The notes below the pieces were generated by a model that was not told the origin of the DNA, made no database searches, and saw only the letters and a list, made by a program, of their open reading frames with translations. Positions 40,201-52,700 of a stretch of 64,000 bases of DNA are shown piece by piece. The position numbers and the translations under genes are program-made. Source of the DNA: Hepsetus odoe (lineage: Eukaryota; Chordata; Actinopteri; Characiformes; Hepsetidae); assembly GCA_017165825.1 (NCBI GenBank), contig CM029370.1:28144146-28208145 (forward strand), in the 5' to 3' direction. Every line of letters starts with the position of its first letter. The stretch's first letter is position 1.

Positions 40201-43200
40201 GGTGACAAAATGACAAACGACATGACGAATGGTCGATGGAGAGCGTTTCTGGTGGAACGTCTGCTGCAATTCCAGAACCACACTTTTTTGTCTTTTTTGT
40301 AGCGGTGGGTTCTAATATGCGCATGCAAGTTCTTTTTAAAAAGTGTGTTTTCATTAACACTTTCATCTCCATCGCTAGCAGTACAGGTATTATCATGGGA
40401 ATGATTCCTCTTGTTTGAAACCACATACCAGGTGTAATGATCTTTGACACTAGAAAAAGATGTCAAGAGAACAACGCGTTATTTCAGGGAAAGATATTTT
40501 CAGCGTGAGGTACGATGTGTGTGTACGTTTGGCCTTGGGCTTGAGTGTGTGTGCCTTACGTGTGCGCTCTGCACCCATCAGGTCCTCGCTTTCTGATTCG
40601 TCTGGATAAATGGCCGTTACCGTGACGTCATACAGGGTGTCTGGGTCCAGGTTGGTCAGGACATGAGTGGTTTCCTCATTGGTCAGGATAGCCTGCAATA
40701 AGCCCACAGAATCCCACTTACACTCAGAAATTCACCACAAACCAGGTTAAGCAGTGTCAGTAGGTCTGTTAGCCAGATTAAACATTGTGGGAAGATTTAG
40801 GCATGAGGTTGCATCCTATATATAAGCTTGCCTTCCTGTCACTAGACAGCAAACATGTCTCGGCTGCTTCCCAAAACGAATCCCATTGGTTTGTCAAAAT
40901 ATTACAACGAAGTCATTCTGTGTGTGTTTGATGTGAGTTGCTCTGACTACCGTTACAGGGACCGTGTCCCTCAGGTTAATGAGTCTGGTCAGGAACCCAA
41001 TGGTGATGGTGCTGGAAATAGGAATTGAACCTGAGACCTGATAGGGCCTAAGGCAAGACCACCATCAACACTAGAATGCCTGATGCCTTTGAAGCTTTTC
41101 CAGAGTTTGGCCTAAAATGAAACCCTTTTAGGATGGAGGGATACATGCAGGATTTTGTGAGGTTCTATAAAGATGCTCAGATTCTGTATTTTATCATCAC
41201 CATCCCAAAGAAGCACTCAGAAGAGACACACAGCTTCACTGGTGGGTTTGGATGGAAAACAAAATGGCGTGTTGGAGGCATCTGGTTCCATTCACAGACA
41301 GGAAAGTCACTGAACCCTCACTGAAGTGGTACCTCTTGCATCACTAGGTTGGTTCCTGAAAGAACCATTAGTTAGGGAACATGATTCTGATTTCACTGCA
41401 GGTATATTTTTATGGTGGACTCGCTCTTTATACCACCTCCAGACTGTTCTGGGCAGAGGTGGCTTAATGATTAGGGCGTTAGCCACATGATCGGAAGGTT
41501 GTGGGTTCGAACCCCTTCCCGATAGGTTGCCCAGAGGTACCCTTGAGCAAGGTGCCGTCCCCATCACTGCTCCCTTTCAATAAACAATAAACTTGACCTA
41601 AAGGACCACTTTTATAGCTTTGAGGGCACTTTTACACAATTTTTACCTTCATGAAGTCTTTTTTCACTGAGTCATTAAGTTTCTCACTGATGAACCATTT
41701 CAAATGCACTCTGTCTAAATCTCTAAAGAATAGTAGAGTAGAGTAGAGTAGAGTAGAGTAGAGTAATCTTTTATTATCCCACGAATGGGAAATTTGGGCG
41801 TTACAGGGCTCTTATAAAAGTGACAGATGTAATGCAGAAATGTGACAAAATACCCTTTTAATTGAATTATACTGTTATACTTTTGCAAACCTGAACAAAC
41901 ATTGTATTGCTTTTACAAATGACTATCTGTATAGATTTGTTTCAGAATATCATGCAATATTATTAGACCACATTTCATGCTGAGCCATCGCTTCAGAGGT
42001 AAACTTACATATTGGAAATCCGTATCTCCTTTTTTGACCCAGCCAATGCGGTACAGGGCCACATCCGGGGCTCCATGCTCCCATGTGGCTCTGAACGAGG
42101 TCTGTGTCACCTCCGAAAACCTCAAGTTCTTTGGGGCTGGAACCACGTCTGCACAGGTGGACAGAGAACATGGTCGGGAACATGGTCAGGTGAACCCACA
42201 GCCAGAAACCCGGCATTTTAAACCAAGTGAGCCGTAGAGTGCTGCCAGCCCATGTTTTCTAAAACTGTCCCAGCATGTTGTATTTGTGCACGCTGGGGGA
42301 TTTTGGTGGAAAGGGAAGTGGTTTGTGTGACGGTGAAAATAACAGAATCGGCTGGAGTTGATAAAGGAACCGTGCCCCACACAATGGCTGATAAAAGAAA
42401 TAATACACACATGCAGCGCCCGGAGGTCTCTAGCCAAACACGTGGGAGACATTCAGAGAGCAGGGCTGACAGAAGTGCTGAAACCATGCATAATCATCGT
42501 TTCACCCATGATGGTGATGCTCCTGGGGCGCCCACTGTATATACATGACTTGAAATCCATCTTGTCATATTTTTTCCTTTCATTTCTGGCCAGAAATATG
42601 AACTGAAAACTTGCATTTGCAAGCACACTGTTTGCAGACAATGAGTTTTTATTACAATTTGATAAAAAGCCATCGCCGTGTCTTGGTTGGCAGAAAAATC
42701 TAGCTGTTTTCCTACTTTTCTGATCTTTAAAATAAACCGAAAACCACCCAAAGTGCCTGCAGAGACTTGTGCATGCACAGCATAAGGTGATTGTAAGGTG
42801 AAAGCTTTCAAATTAGCATTTCATCCAAACAGAATGGAAACGAAATGAATAAATACAAAGCAATCGAGTCTCCAACAGTTGTATAAATACCTGTAATGGC
42901 TGAGCCAGTCATTATGTTTCCTGGACCCTCGTCATATATCGGGGTCACATCAGCGTTGTATTCCGTTTGAGAGCGAAGGCCAGTGAGAGGCAGGGTGGTG
43001 ACATCACCATTAACCTCAACCTGTTGATCGATCACAAAGACAGCGCATCACTCGGGATCCCTTACTGTACACGGGACGAAATGTCTTGGGCAAGAGGACG
43101 GAAACTGGGCAACATTTTTAGGCATGGAAAAAATAAATCAATAAAGCCTTTGGAAAGATTTGATCAGTTTTTCTTGGCTGGTCACTTCATTGTTTGAGGG

Positions 43201-44898
43201 CTCAGTTCTGAGTCAATACCAAATACTGTTTTTCCAAACAATGCAGAAAAAAGATCTGGATTTCCTCAAACAGAAAGTCTTTATAGGCCCTTATAAACCT
43301 CTTAAAATCTAATTTACACCATTTTTCCCTTACACAAGAAGACATCGCTCAAACCGTGCGTGTAAAAGTGGACAAATGTGCGTCTCATAGTTTTAAAATC
43401 GCATCTTGAATTGATTTTGTCTGTACTTTTGTTGAGTGAAGCAGATATTAGGACGTAAAGCACTGGTGGTGAGGAAGGGGGTTGTGGTTAAGATGGGAAA
43501 AACTTTGCCAACGACAGGGTGGAGAAGACGTTTGGGTCTCTCTTTCTTGTCCTCTTGCTCTTGTTCTCCTTAAGATTAATTCATTTTGGCCAGTTTGAGG
43601 TGGACATGGTTGGAGGCATCTCACGACACTTGCCTGACGCTGATCCAGAAGCCCTGCTTCTCCATCTTACCCCTGTTGAAAGCAGCTGACCTTTTATTCC
43701 CTCCATCAATCCGCCCTACTCTTTCTATTTTTTCTGGATCAGCCATGTTTGTTTTCCGTAGAAAATCTATTTCATTTTATGAATTTGAGATATCAATACC
43801 AACGACCACGTTCACATTTCTGTTGTGCTCATTAAACTTCAGAGCAGAAACAGAAACTGTTTTCCAACATAAAAGACTCTCTTGGTCTCTCTTGGATCAT
43901 GCTGGCGGTGAACCCAAGAGAATGATAGGCTTCGTCATATTTCTTTACTCCAGCTTTGAGTGACTGCCTTCGCCTGATTTATCTGTCTCAGAAGCCATTT
44001 TTCTTTTTCGACTTTACCGAAACTGTGTCCATATCTTGCTTTCTTTCACTGTCTGAAGAAAACCCAAAGGCACTGTTTGCTACTGCTTTTTTTTCGCCAC
44101 ACATTTTAGATTTGTTGTGATTTGTATCCTCCCTAAATGCCACAAAACCAAAACCACATCAATAATGTTCATCAGAACATTAATGCTCCCTGAACCCGAG
44201 TGAGATCTCATGAGGACACACACCCCAGTGAGATCTGCTGCAAGTTACAACTTTCTACAAAGCACTTTTTCATTTCTGCACAAACGTTCACTTCAACTTT
44301 GAAGATTAGAATTTTTTCTTAGCCTCTGGCTAGGATCAGTCCATCCACATGCACCCCAGCATATTGGTGTTATGTTTGACCCTTTTTAAACCCAGAAGTC
44401 CATGAGGGATGTGTCCTGTCCATCAGGATCCGCACAGGATTTTCTGTCTCCTTATCTAAACAGAATAAAGCCTTGAAGCTTCCTCCCTGATCTTCTTTAC
44501 CACTTCCACCAAATATCTTGGCTACTTTTTGGATGAAGTCCTTTTCCAACTCTGGGATCCTTCATAAGTGTTGAGAAGTCGAATGAGATGCTTTCAGTGC
44601 TCTTCCAGCTCCGTTCCTTCAAGCGTTTTAAGCAATGGAGTTTGCTATTTATGCACGGAGACACATGAGACGTGTGAACTAGCACCTGCTTCTGGTTAGA
44701 TAAGAAATTGATTTCTCAAGAGATGCAGGAAAGGACACAGAGGATCTAAAATTGAATACCTCAGTCACCTCGCCACCCTCTGGCTTGTAGGACACGATGT
44801 ACTTTCTGACTTGTCCTGGAGCGGCGTCCCATGTTAGACGCATGGAGCTGTGGGTCACGTCATTGATCTGTAACTTACCAGCAGGAGGCAAGGGCACT

Positions 44899-44963
<65 letters not shown>

Positions 44964-45058
44964 AGGGAGGAGGAGGGAAGGAGAGAGAGAGAGAGGGAGG
45001 GGAGAGAGAGAGAGAGAGAGAGAGATTGAGAGAAGGCGGGAGGGAGAGAGAGAGAGAG

Positions 45059-45100
<42 letters not shown>

Positions 45101-45212
45101 GAGAGAGGGAGAGAGAGGGAGGGAGAGAGGGAGGGAGAGAGAGAAGAGAGAGAGAGGGAGGGAGGGAGGAAGAGGAGGGAGAGAGAGAGAGAGAATGAGA
45201 GAGAGAGAGAGA

Positions 45213-45267
<55 letters not shown>

Positions 45268-46603
45268 ATGGATAGTGTATTGACAGTGAGTAGATGGTCG
45301 ACACCGGAAATAAAAGAATTCAATTCAATTTGATTTATTCTTATATAGCGCCTGTTACACAGTTGACCCAAGGCACTTTACATTGGTGGTAGATGAAATG
45401 TAAAAAAAGAAAAGAAAGAAAGAGCGGAACCCTGTATAGTGGGAGTTTCCAGTAAATATGAGTTACACTAAAAGTAAAAGAGTGATTAGAGAGTGTGAGT
45501 GGAGGTTGATGATCTAATGGTGGAAGCTCTGAGTAACAGTTAAGTGACAGATGAGACTCAATAATGGAAAGTGGTTAGTCCAGAAGTGGAGGTGGACATA
45601 CAGGTGACTCCCTGGTCCAGGAGGGGTTCGCTGGCTTCCTCCCCGTGCAGGGCAAACAGGGAGAGTGCGTAGGCCGTGTTTGGGACCAGCTGCAGCAGCT
45701 GGACATCGTTCACGTCTGCCCCAACAACCATCTGCATGAGCGAGGGAAAGAGAGAGACAGAGAGAGAGACAGAGAGGGAGACCAGATGTCAGTGGGGAAA
45801 GCAGTGCAACCAGACAGGGCTTGTCAATCTGACACTTGGTCCAAAGCTAGAACCCCACACACTCCGATCATTTCCTAAAGTATGTCTGCTCTGCCATGAC
45901 TGACTTCACTTCTGAGGCTATTTCTGGCAGCACTAATCCTAACGGCTCACAGAAGAAGAAGAAGAAGAAGAAGATAAAAAAATATGGAGCATCTGTTAAA
46001 TTCTATTTGGTTCATATCTTCTCAATGACTTCAGGGGGGAAAACAGAGCCTCATGGAGCCAACATGATCTAATCCTTGCCATTACCTTCCCGAGTCCAGA
46101 AAGTCTGCTTTTTGTAGACCCTGCTTGAACAGCACTGTAAAAAGCATGGCTTCCTGCTTTTTTTGCGATCACTGCGTTTTTGCCATCTGGAGTGTGTGAG
46201 GGGCAGCTGGCAGAAGCCCCGATCTATACGCTCAGAAAGTCTCGTAAAGTCAATGTGGAAAGGCTGAGTGAGCATTTGGACCTGGCTCACCTCTTTCTCC
46301 ACCGTGGGCACCGTGGCGTTGAGAGCTTTGTACAGCAGCTTGTAGCCGGTGGCCTGGGCCACCTGCTCCCACCTCACCCTCATGCTGGTCAAGGCCTCGT
46401 CATACACAATCATGGTCTCCACAGCAGGGAGAGGCACTGTGGAAACATAGGGGTGTCAAAGTGACCTCAGCTGAACAGCCATAACATGCTGATCCTGGAA
46501 CCATCACTGTGACATGCTTACTGGATGCAGATTATTATTCCAACAGAGCTGAACAACTGGACTTCTGGACAAGTAGCTAAATAAAGTAAAGTGCACAGAT
46601 GGA

Positions 46604-46675
<72 letters not shown>

Positions 46676-46680
46676 TAGAC

Positions 46681-46759
<79 letters not shown>

Positions 46760-49700
46760 CAGATAGATAGATAGATAGATAGATAGACAGATAGATAGAT
46801 GGAACATGGTCTCTTTCAGCAGGAGAATGCTCCCTGCCACACTGCAGAAACTAAGAAGTGTCTTGAGGAACATGAAAAAGACTTCAAGGTGTTGAATTGG
46901 CCTCCAAATTCCCCAGATCTCAATCTGCAAGAGCATCTGAGAGCCAGATACACGGCACATTAGATATTAGAAATTGCTCCAGAGGTATGAGAGCTCCACA
47001 AATGGAGTTATTAAGGTAGTGGAACGGGTTATAAATATTTCAGTGTCTTACATATTGGAGCTGTCCACTATAATGAATACCCTCAGTGTTCTGCTTGTGG
47101 CTGCTAGATCATGCAGAGTGAAAAAAGGAGGTAGAAGGAATATTTGCACATTAATCACACATGAAATTAAACTCAGTGAAGATGAATCACCCTAAAAAAA
47201 GATGATCCATTTCCACTCTGCTGATTTTAAAACTGGTGAAACCACTTGTAGCTGCATCTCCAGTCCAAAAAGAGGGGTGTATGGGGTGATGGTGAACTGG
47301 CTGCATGAACCTGATCATTTATTTCAGATATTGAGAAGATCAGGGAAAAGATAAGGGGGAAGGTTACAGCCCCATCTCACATTGTAACTCTTTATGAAGA
47401 GGCCTGAAACCTCAGCTTGATGGACATCCCCAAAGCAAGTGGTGAGCAACTCTCAAGCCCACACCACTCAGGAGAATGATGGTCCAAGCTGGAGTGTAAG
47501 CTTCACGCGTCAGTAAAGAAAGCCAAAATACACACACATGCTGTAGGGGGCAGCTATTTAAAGTGCCCAGGGAGCAGTGAAGGGGACGGTACCTTGCTCA
47601 AGTGCACTTCAGAGGAACCTACTGGTCTGGGATTCGAATCCATGACCTTTCAGTACTGGGGCCTCGTCCCTAAACACTATCGCTACCCCTATGAGCCGCC
47701 ATTAAATTATTGTATGTATTCAAAGAAATTAGCTGTAAAAGTAGCAGGACAAATGGACGGTCTGTTTCAAAACCAGACACCTGGCAACCCTCGTCTCAGT
47801 CTATTTCAGTTCAAGTTCAATATCTAATAACAGCTTACTAACTTAGCTTACATCACATATTAACGGGACAGCATCGCTACATGAGCGTTAATGTATAATT
47901 CCTGTTAATATATAATTACTAGATGGGTAACTAAGTTGGTGCAGGTAGAGAGATCTGTTCGATTAGATCTGTTCGATTAGATCTGTTCGATTAGAGCTCA
48001 TTTTAGCTGATGAAGTGAGTGTTAAGCCCTGTTAGCTGCAGTTTCTAACAATTAACACCAGGTTTTATTTGACTTGCTACTGCATGCCCTAAAACCGCAT
48101 CCCTTTAAGGGATTATAGTCGAATTAGTTTTGTTAACTTAATCTTTATTTTATTGAACACAGGATCTATGGGTTACTTTAGGGACATCTGTAAATATACC
48201 TTTGCATCTCCTGGGGCAACTAACGGTTAGTGGTGAGAGTTGGCAGCCGGAGGGTTCAATCCTCAGGACAGGCAATAAAAATGTGGGGAAAGGGGTGGGT
48301 GAACAAAGCTTTTGTATCCACAGCTGGAGGGCCCTCAGGCACTATAACACCATAACTGCCCCCTCAGGGGGGCAGATATTGCAGCCCTCTGCTCCTGGGG
48401 TGTGTGTGTGTGTGTGTTTTAAATGGAATTTAATTTTATTTAATATTTGAAACCTTAGCACTTATTCCACCTAGCCAAGCTAAATACATTTACTCGCTGG
48501 CTGAACAATGTTTCATTTTCCAAGCCATTTTTTTATTTGTTGATTTATCATAAACTTCCGAGATCGTTTAAATTTGTTTTCTAATTGTGTAGAAAAGTAT
48601 GGCAGGGAAAATCAAATGTACAGACATATTGTTAGTCACTGTTCACCATCACAGCCTCGGCGGACGTCCCGAATAAGTTCACTCTGGAGCACAGCAGTTT
48701 TTGGGGTATGGGATAGGCTGAACTGTGAGTTTGACAAACAGCAGACAGAAGGTTTGCATCACTTACAGGTGGTTTCTGTGCCTTTGAGAGGTTCACTGCT
48801 TTCCTCTTTGATCACAGAGAAGACGTTGATCACGTACTCAGTCAGGGGGGTCAGGTTCTCCAGCACCAAGGTGTTCACTTCCCCGTCCACGAACATCTGC
48901 AGAAAATGAAATGTATTATAACCTCCACCTGCAGCTCCATTTCTGAACTGCAGAAAGAACACGGTGATGAGAAAACCACGATGTGACCCAAACACGACCC
49001 CAGGATTCTGGCAGATGCCTTTTATTTTTAATTGGACAGTTTTGGCACCTTAACGCTTTCACTGCACTCACCGCTTCCAAAAGAAATTTGATCCACTGTA
49101 CACACGGACCTCCCATTTGTGGTTTGAATTTGAACCATTATATAACAGTAGCTGTTTCCACTGCAAGAGATCCAGTGAGGTATAAAAGTGATGTGTAGAC
49201 ACTTATGTAAGAACGGACTGGAAATGCCACACGAAACTTGTGCTCTTGCGCAAAACCACATTTTTATAATGTCTCTCATGGCTTGATGGAAAACTATAGA
49301 ATGTATTAAAGAAACGGTCCAACAGACAGCAAGTTTTATGCAGCTTCCACTGAAGTCCAATTCAGCCAACAGATGTTGGGTGTCCAGATTTGGACAATTT
49401 GCTAACACAAGTTCACTATTTACACGAACGGGGCAGCAGTGGCCTTGTGTTTAAGGACTAGGTCCCAGGATCGGAAGCTCATTGGTTCAAATCCCAGACC
49501 AATAGGTTGACCTGAGGTACCCACGAACAAGGTACCATCAGCTGATGTCATGGGCTTGTGATGATGTCATGTAGCCTTATGATCACTACCCTACAGTATA
49601 GAGAACCCTTGTGGTTGACTATTGAGTTCTAGTCTAAAAGGAATATCTGGACTCTAAACATGGATTGGCTGATCAGCTGCATCCAAGGTAGGAGCAAAAG

Positions 49701-52700
49701 GAAAATCCATTTTTTGCTGAGCTATTGAAAGTGAAAAAAAGTGAAAGTGACAATCCTTGTCATTGCGAGGTCACAGCACAGCACACAGTGAACCACAAAG
49801 AAATTGGACCTCTGGATTTAACCCATGCACTATTGAAAGTGCCGGGGAGCAGTGACGGGGACGGTACCTTGCTCAAGGGTACTACAGGGCAACCAACTGG
49901 TAAGGGGTTTGAACCCACAATCTTCCGATCCTGTGGCCAACTCCCTAACCACTAGGCTCTCAGTCCTAAACTCTCACCCTGAAATTGTTCTCACATTTTG
50001 TTTAATTCTGTGGATTCTGTACTAGACTGGCAACTTAAACAGGAATTTCTCCATCATTCACTGGACGAGTGCTAAGATGGACCAAATTTATCATTGTTAG
50101 TAGTAGAGGGTGTGATTTATGATACTTCATGATGAAAAAGTAATATATATTATTTTTTTTTTTAAATCTGTAAAGAAAGGTTTACAAGATGGTTGTGAGA
50201 CCAACTGTGTTCAATGGGTTAGAGACAGAGGTGCTAATGAAAAGGCAGGAGGTGGAGCTGGAGGTGTCAGGGTTAAAGATGCTGTGATTTGCGTCGCAAC
50301 GAGGACGAACAGGGTTAAAAACGAGGGACAACGAAGGTTGGAGAATTTGGGGACAAAGACGTTGGTTTGGATGTGTCCAGAGGTGAGACGAGTAGCATAT
50401 AAGGATGTTGAGGACAGAGTAGCATATAAGGATGTTGAGAATGGAGCTACGAAGATAAAGGAGAAGAGGCGAGAAAAAGAGCAGGTTTATGGACGTGGTG
50501 AGAGAGGAGGAAGATGCAGAGGACAGGAAGAAATGGAAACCGATGTTCCATTGTGGTAAGCCTTAAACAGGAGCAGACAGAAGAAGCAGGAGAAGATTTT
50601 TTTTTTTTAATAAATATCATTCTTTATGTTTCTGTCCTCTTTCCTTTGATGCAAATGAAAGACGTCACAAGGGTGTTACAGTAGGGGAGGGAAACTCACC
50701 ACTTCTGTCCTGCCTCCAGCCGCAGGCACGTACTCGATCCTGAATTTTTCCACGGGCTCATCCGGAGGCATCCAGGTGGCCCTGAAAGAGTAGGGGGTTA
50801 CCTCTGATGTCTCCAGGTCTGTCGGAGTCCCCGGACCTCCTTCTGGTTCATGAGCAGAAAAAAAAAATGAACTGCTGTGTCAAAGGGTCCTCAGACTAAG
50901 AAATATGTGAGCTTTAAAATCTACACCAGGCGTATGAGCTTCTTAAAAAACACTAAGTGGGCCATATATCAGCAGCTTTCAGGATACACCGTAACCCTTT
51001 ACTTTGTGTTAAATCAAAATGAACCTCCAGGGAGGATCGGAGCTCAACCTCGGGTTTTTATCACAGTTCTGACACGCTTTCAGTAAAATCTAGGTGAAAA
51101 AAGGAAAAGAAGAACTTGGCAGGAAAGGCTCAAGAGCAACATCCGCAATGGCTGGCAAGCACTTGAGAAGCTGGGCTCTGCCAAACCATGCAACTCTGAT
51201 TAATAAGCTTTGCCTCCTCTTACTGCCTTCCTCCGACTATTATACTGCAGTAGGAATACATTCCCAGCTACTGCTTTGCCAGGATAATCTAGTGACTGTT
51301 TGGCATTCCAACACAAACTCACAATATTAATATCACTGCCGATAGCCTGCGGCGTACGGAAAACTGTGGAGCTTCAAGTCGGACCCTTTAACCGGCTAAA
51401 CGTGATTTTTCTCCTCTTTCTGCCTGTTCTTCATCTCTGGAGAAGCTCCTCATTGCTGTGGCCACATTTTCTAACATAAAGAACTCCTATCAGAGCCCAA
51501 GGACTGTGGCTTGCTAGTGAAAATAAGTGTGAAAATAAATGTAAAATTGGAAAAAAAATAAAAGTATGAAAAAATGAATCTGATACATGCTCACTATTAC
51601 TATGCTGCAATGTAAATAAAGTCACTTAGGGGTGGAACCAAGTTAGATCGTTCACAGTGGTGGAACATCTAAAGACTTTCTAAAAGTTCCTGCAAAGAAC
51701 GTTAGAACATGCCACGAGAGGATGGCTTTTAAGAACGTAAAACATTTGCTTCGTTCATTCATGCTGAAAGTTTACAAACACAAAGTGATCTTCTAGAATT
51801 TGCCACTATTTTACGATTAACTTCATCAATAAAAAGTCAGACGACACGTGTGGTTTCACTACCGGATTAGGTTGTAAGTCAAACGGCTATAATTGTAGAC
51901 TTTGTGAGCCCTGCTTCAATGAGACACCTTCATAAAGAAAGCAGTAAAGAGTCAGCAGGCTTTTCTTCAACACGTTAACATCAGACTGTGGCTCTGTTCA
52001 CGTCTCTGCCGCGGAACAGTCGCGGGGACTTTGTCGTTAAGAGGACGCAAAACCTGTCTCTCTGTGATCTGCTGTTGTGTCTTTATTGCATGCAGAGCTT
52101 ACCTCCTCCTTTGACACTGTTACAGAGATTGACTGTGAGGTCATCCACGATGTCCAACAGGAAGGAGAAATCATTGACGTTGTACATGTGGATCTCATCG
52201 GGATCGGAGGCTATGGACCTCAACTCATTCTCATCAGCGTTCTTCACACCTGAGTGTCGACACAAACAGAGAAGATAATACATTTGCTCCAACTGTATAG
52301 CTCCCAGGTTACCCTTCAGTTCACTTTATTCTAGACTTCTAACGATTGAACTACTTTACCTATATTTGGACTCTGTTCTCTACACACTAAAAGTAGCTGA
52401 TCAGCCGAGAAGTGTCTGAAATGAGTCTATTTTTTTCCCATGATGTAGCTGTAATGGAGTAATGGATGCTTATTAGGTTTTTCTAATGTGAAGTGTGTCA
52501 CTTGAAACTGTGGGAAAAGGATTCGAGAAAGGACGTGTCTTTGAGGTCAGTCCTACACTGAGAAGAAAGGAGAAGTCAATCTTTCAATTTAGTCAAAGAA
52601 AAGAAAGATAATGTCCATTTTTAAACAATTCCACATGTCTTAACTATGGGTCTCCAAAGAAATTCTGTGGTGTTATCATTTAAGTCTCAATTTTATTACA

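Larger units (their letters stand above)
46437..48766 (-). other. Intron between FN3 domains 1 and 2
   Basis: Holds a TTAC/AGAC/AGAT microsatellite (46605-46801), a Tc1-like relic (46800-46960), a SINE (47515-47695), a 14-bp triplication (47951-47992) and a GT run (48402-48420). Confidence 0.6.
48897..50699 (-). other. 1.8-kb intron inside FN3 domain 1
   Basis: Holds the inverted SINE pair (49430-49965) and the retrotransposon tail (50165-50605). No exon is seen. Confidence 0.6.

Noticed and set aside
43586..43963. 125-residue plus-strand open frame in an intron.
   Set aside because: No recognisable homology, no splice or codon signature, and it lies within a spliced intron on the opposite strand.
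44679..45371. 230-residue minus-strand open frame, mostly Ser/Leu.
   Set aside because: It is the real 137-nt FN3 exon fused to a translated (CT)n microsatellite.
50119..50559. 146-residue plus-strand open frame.
   Set aside because: Degraded retrotransposon tail with an internal duplication.
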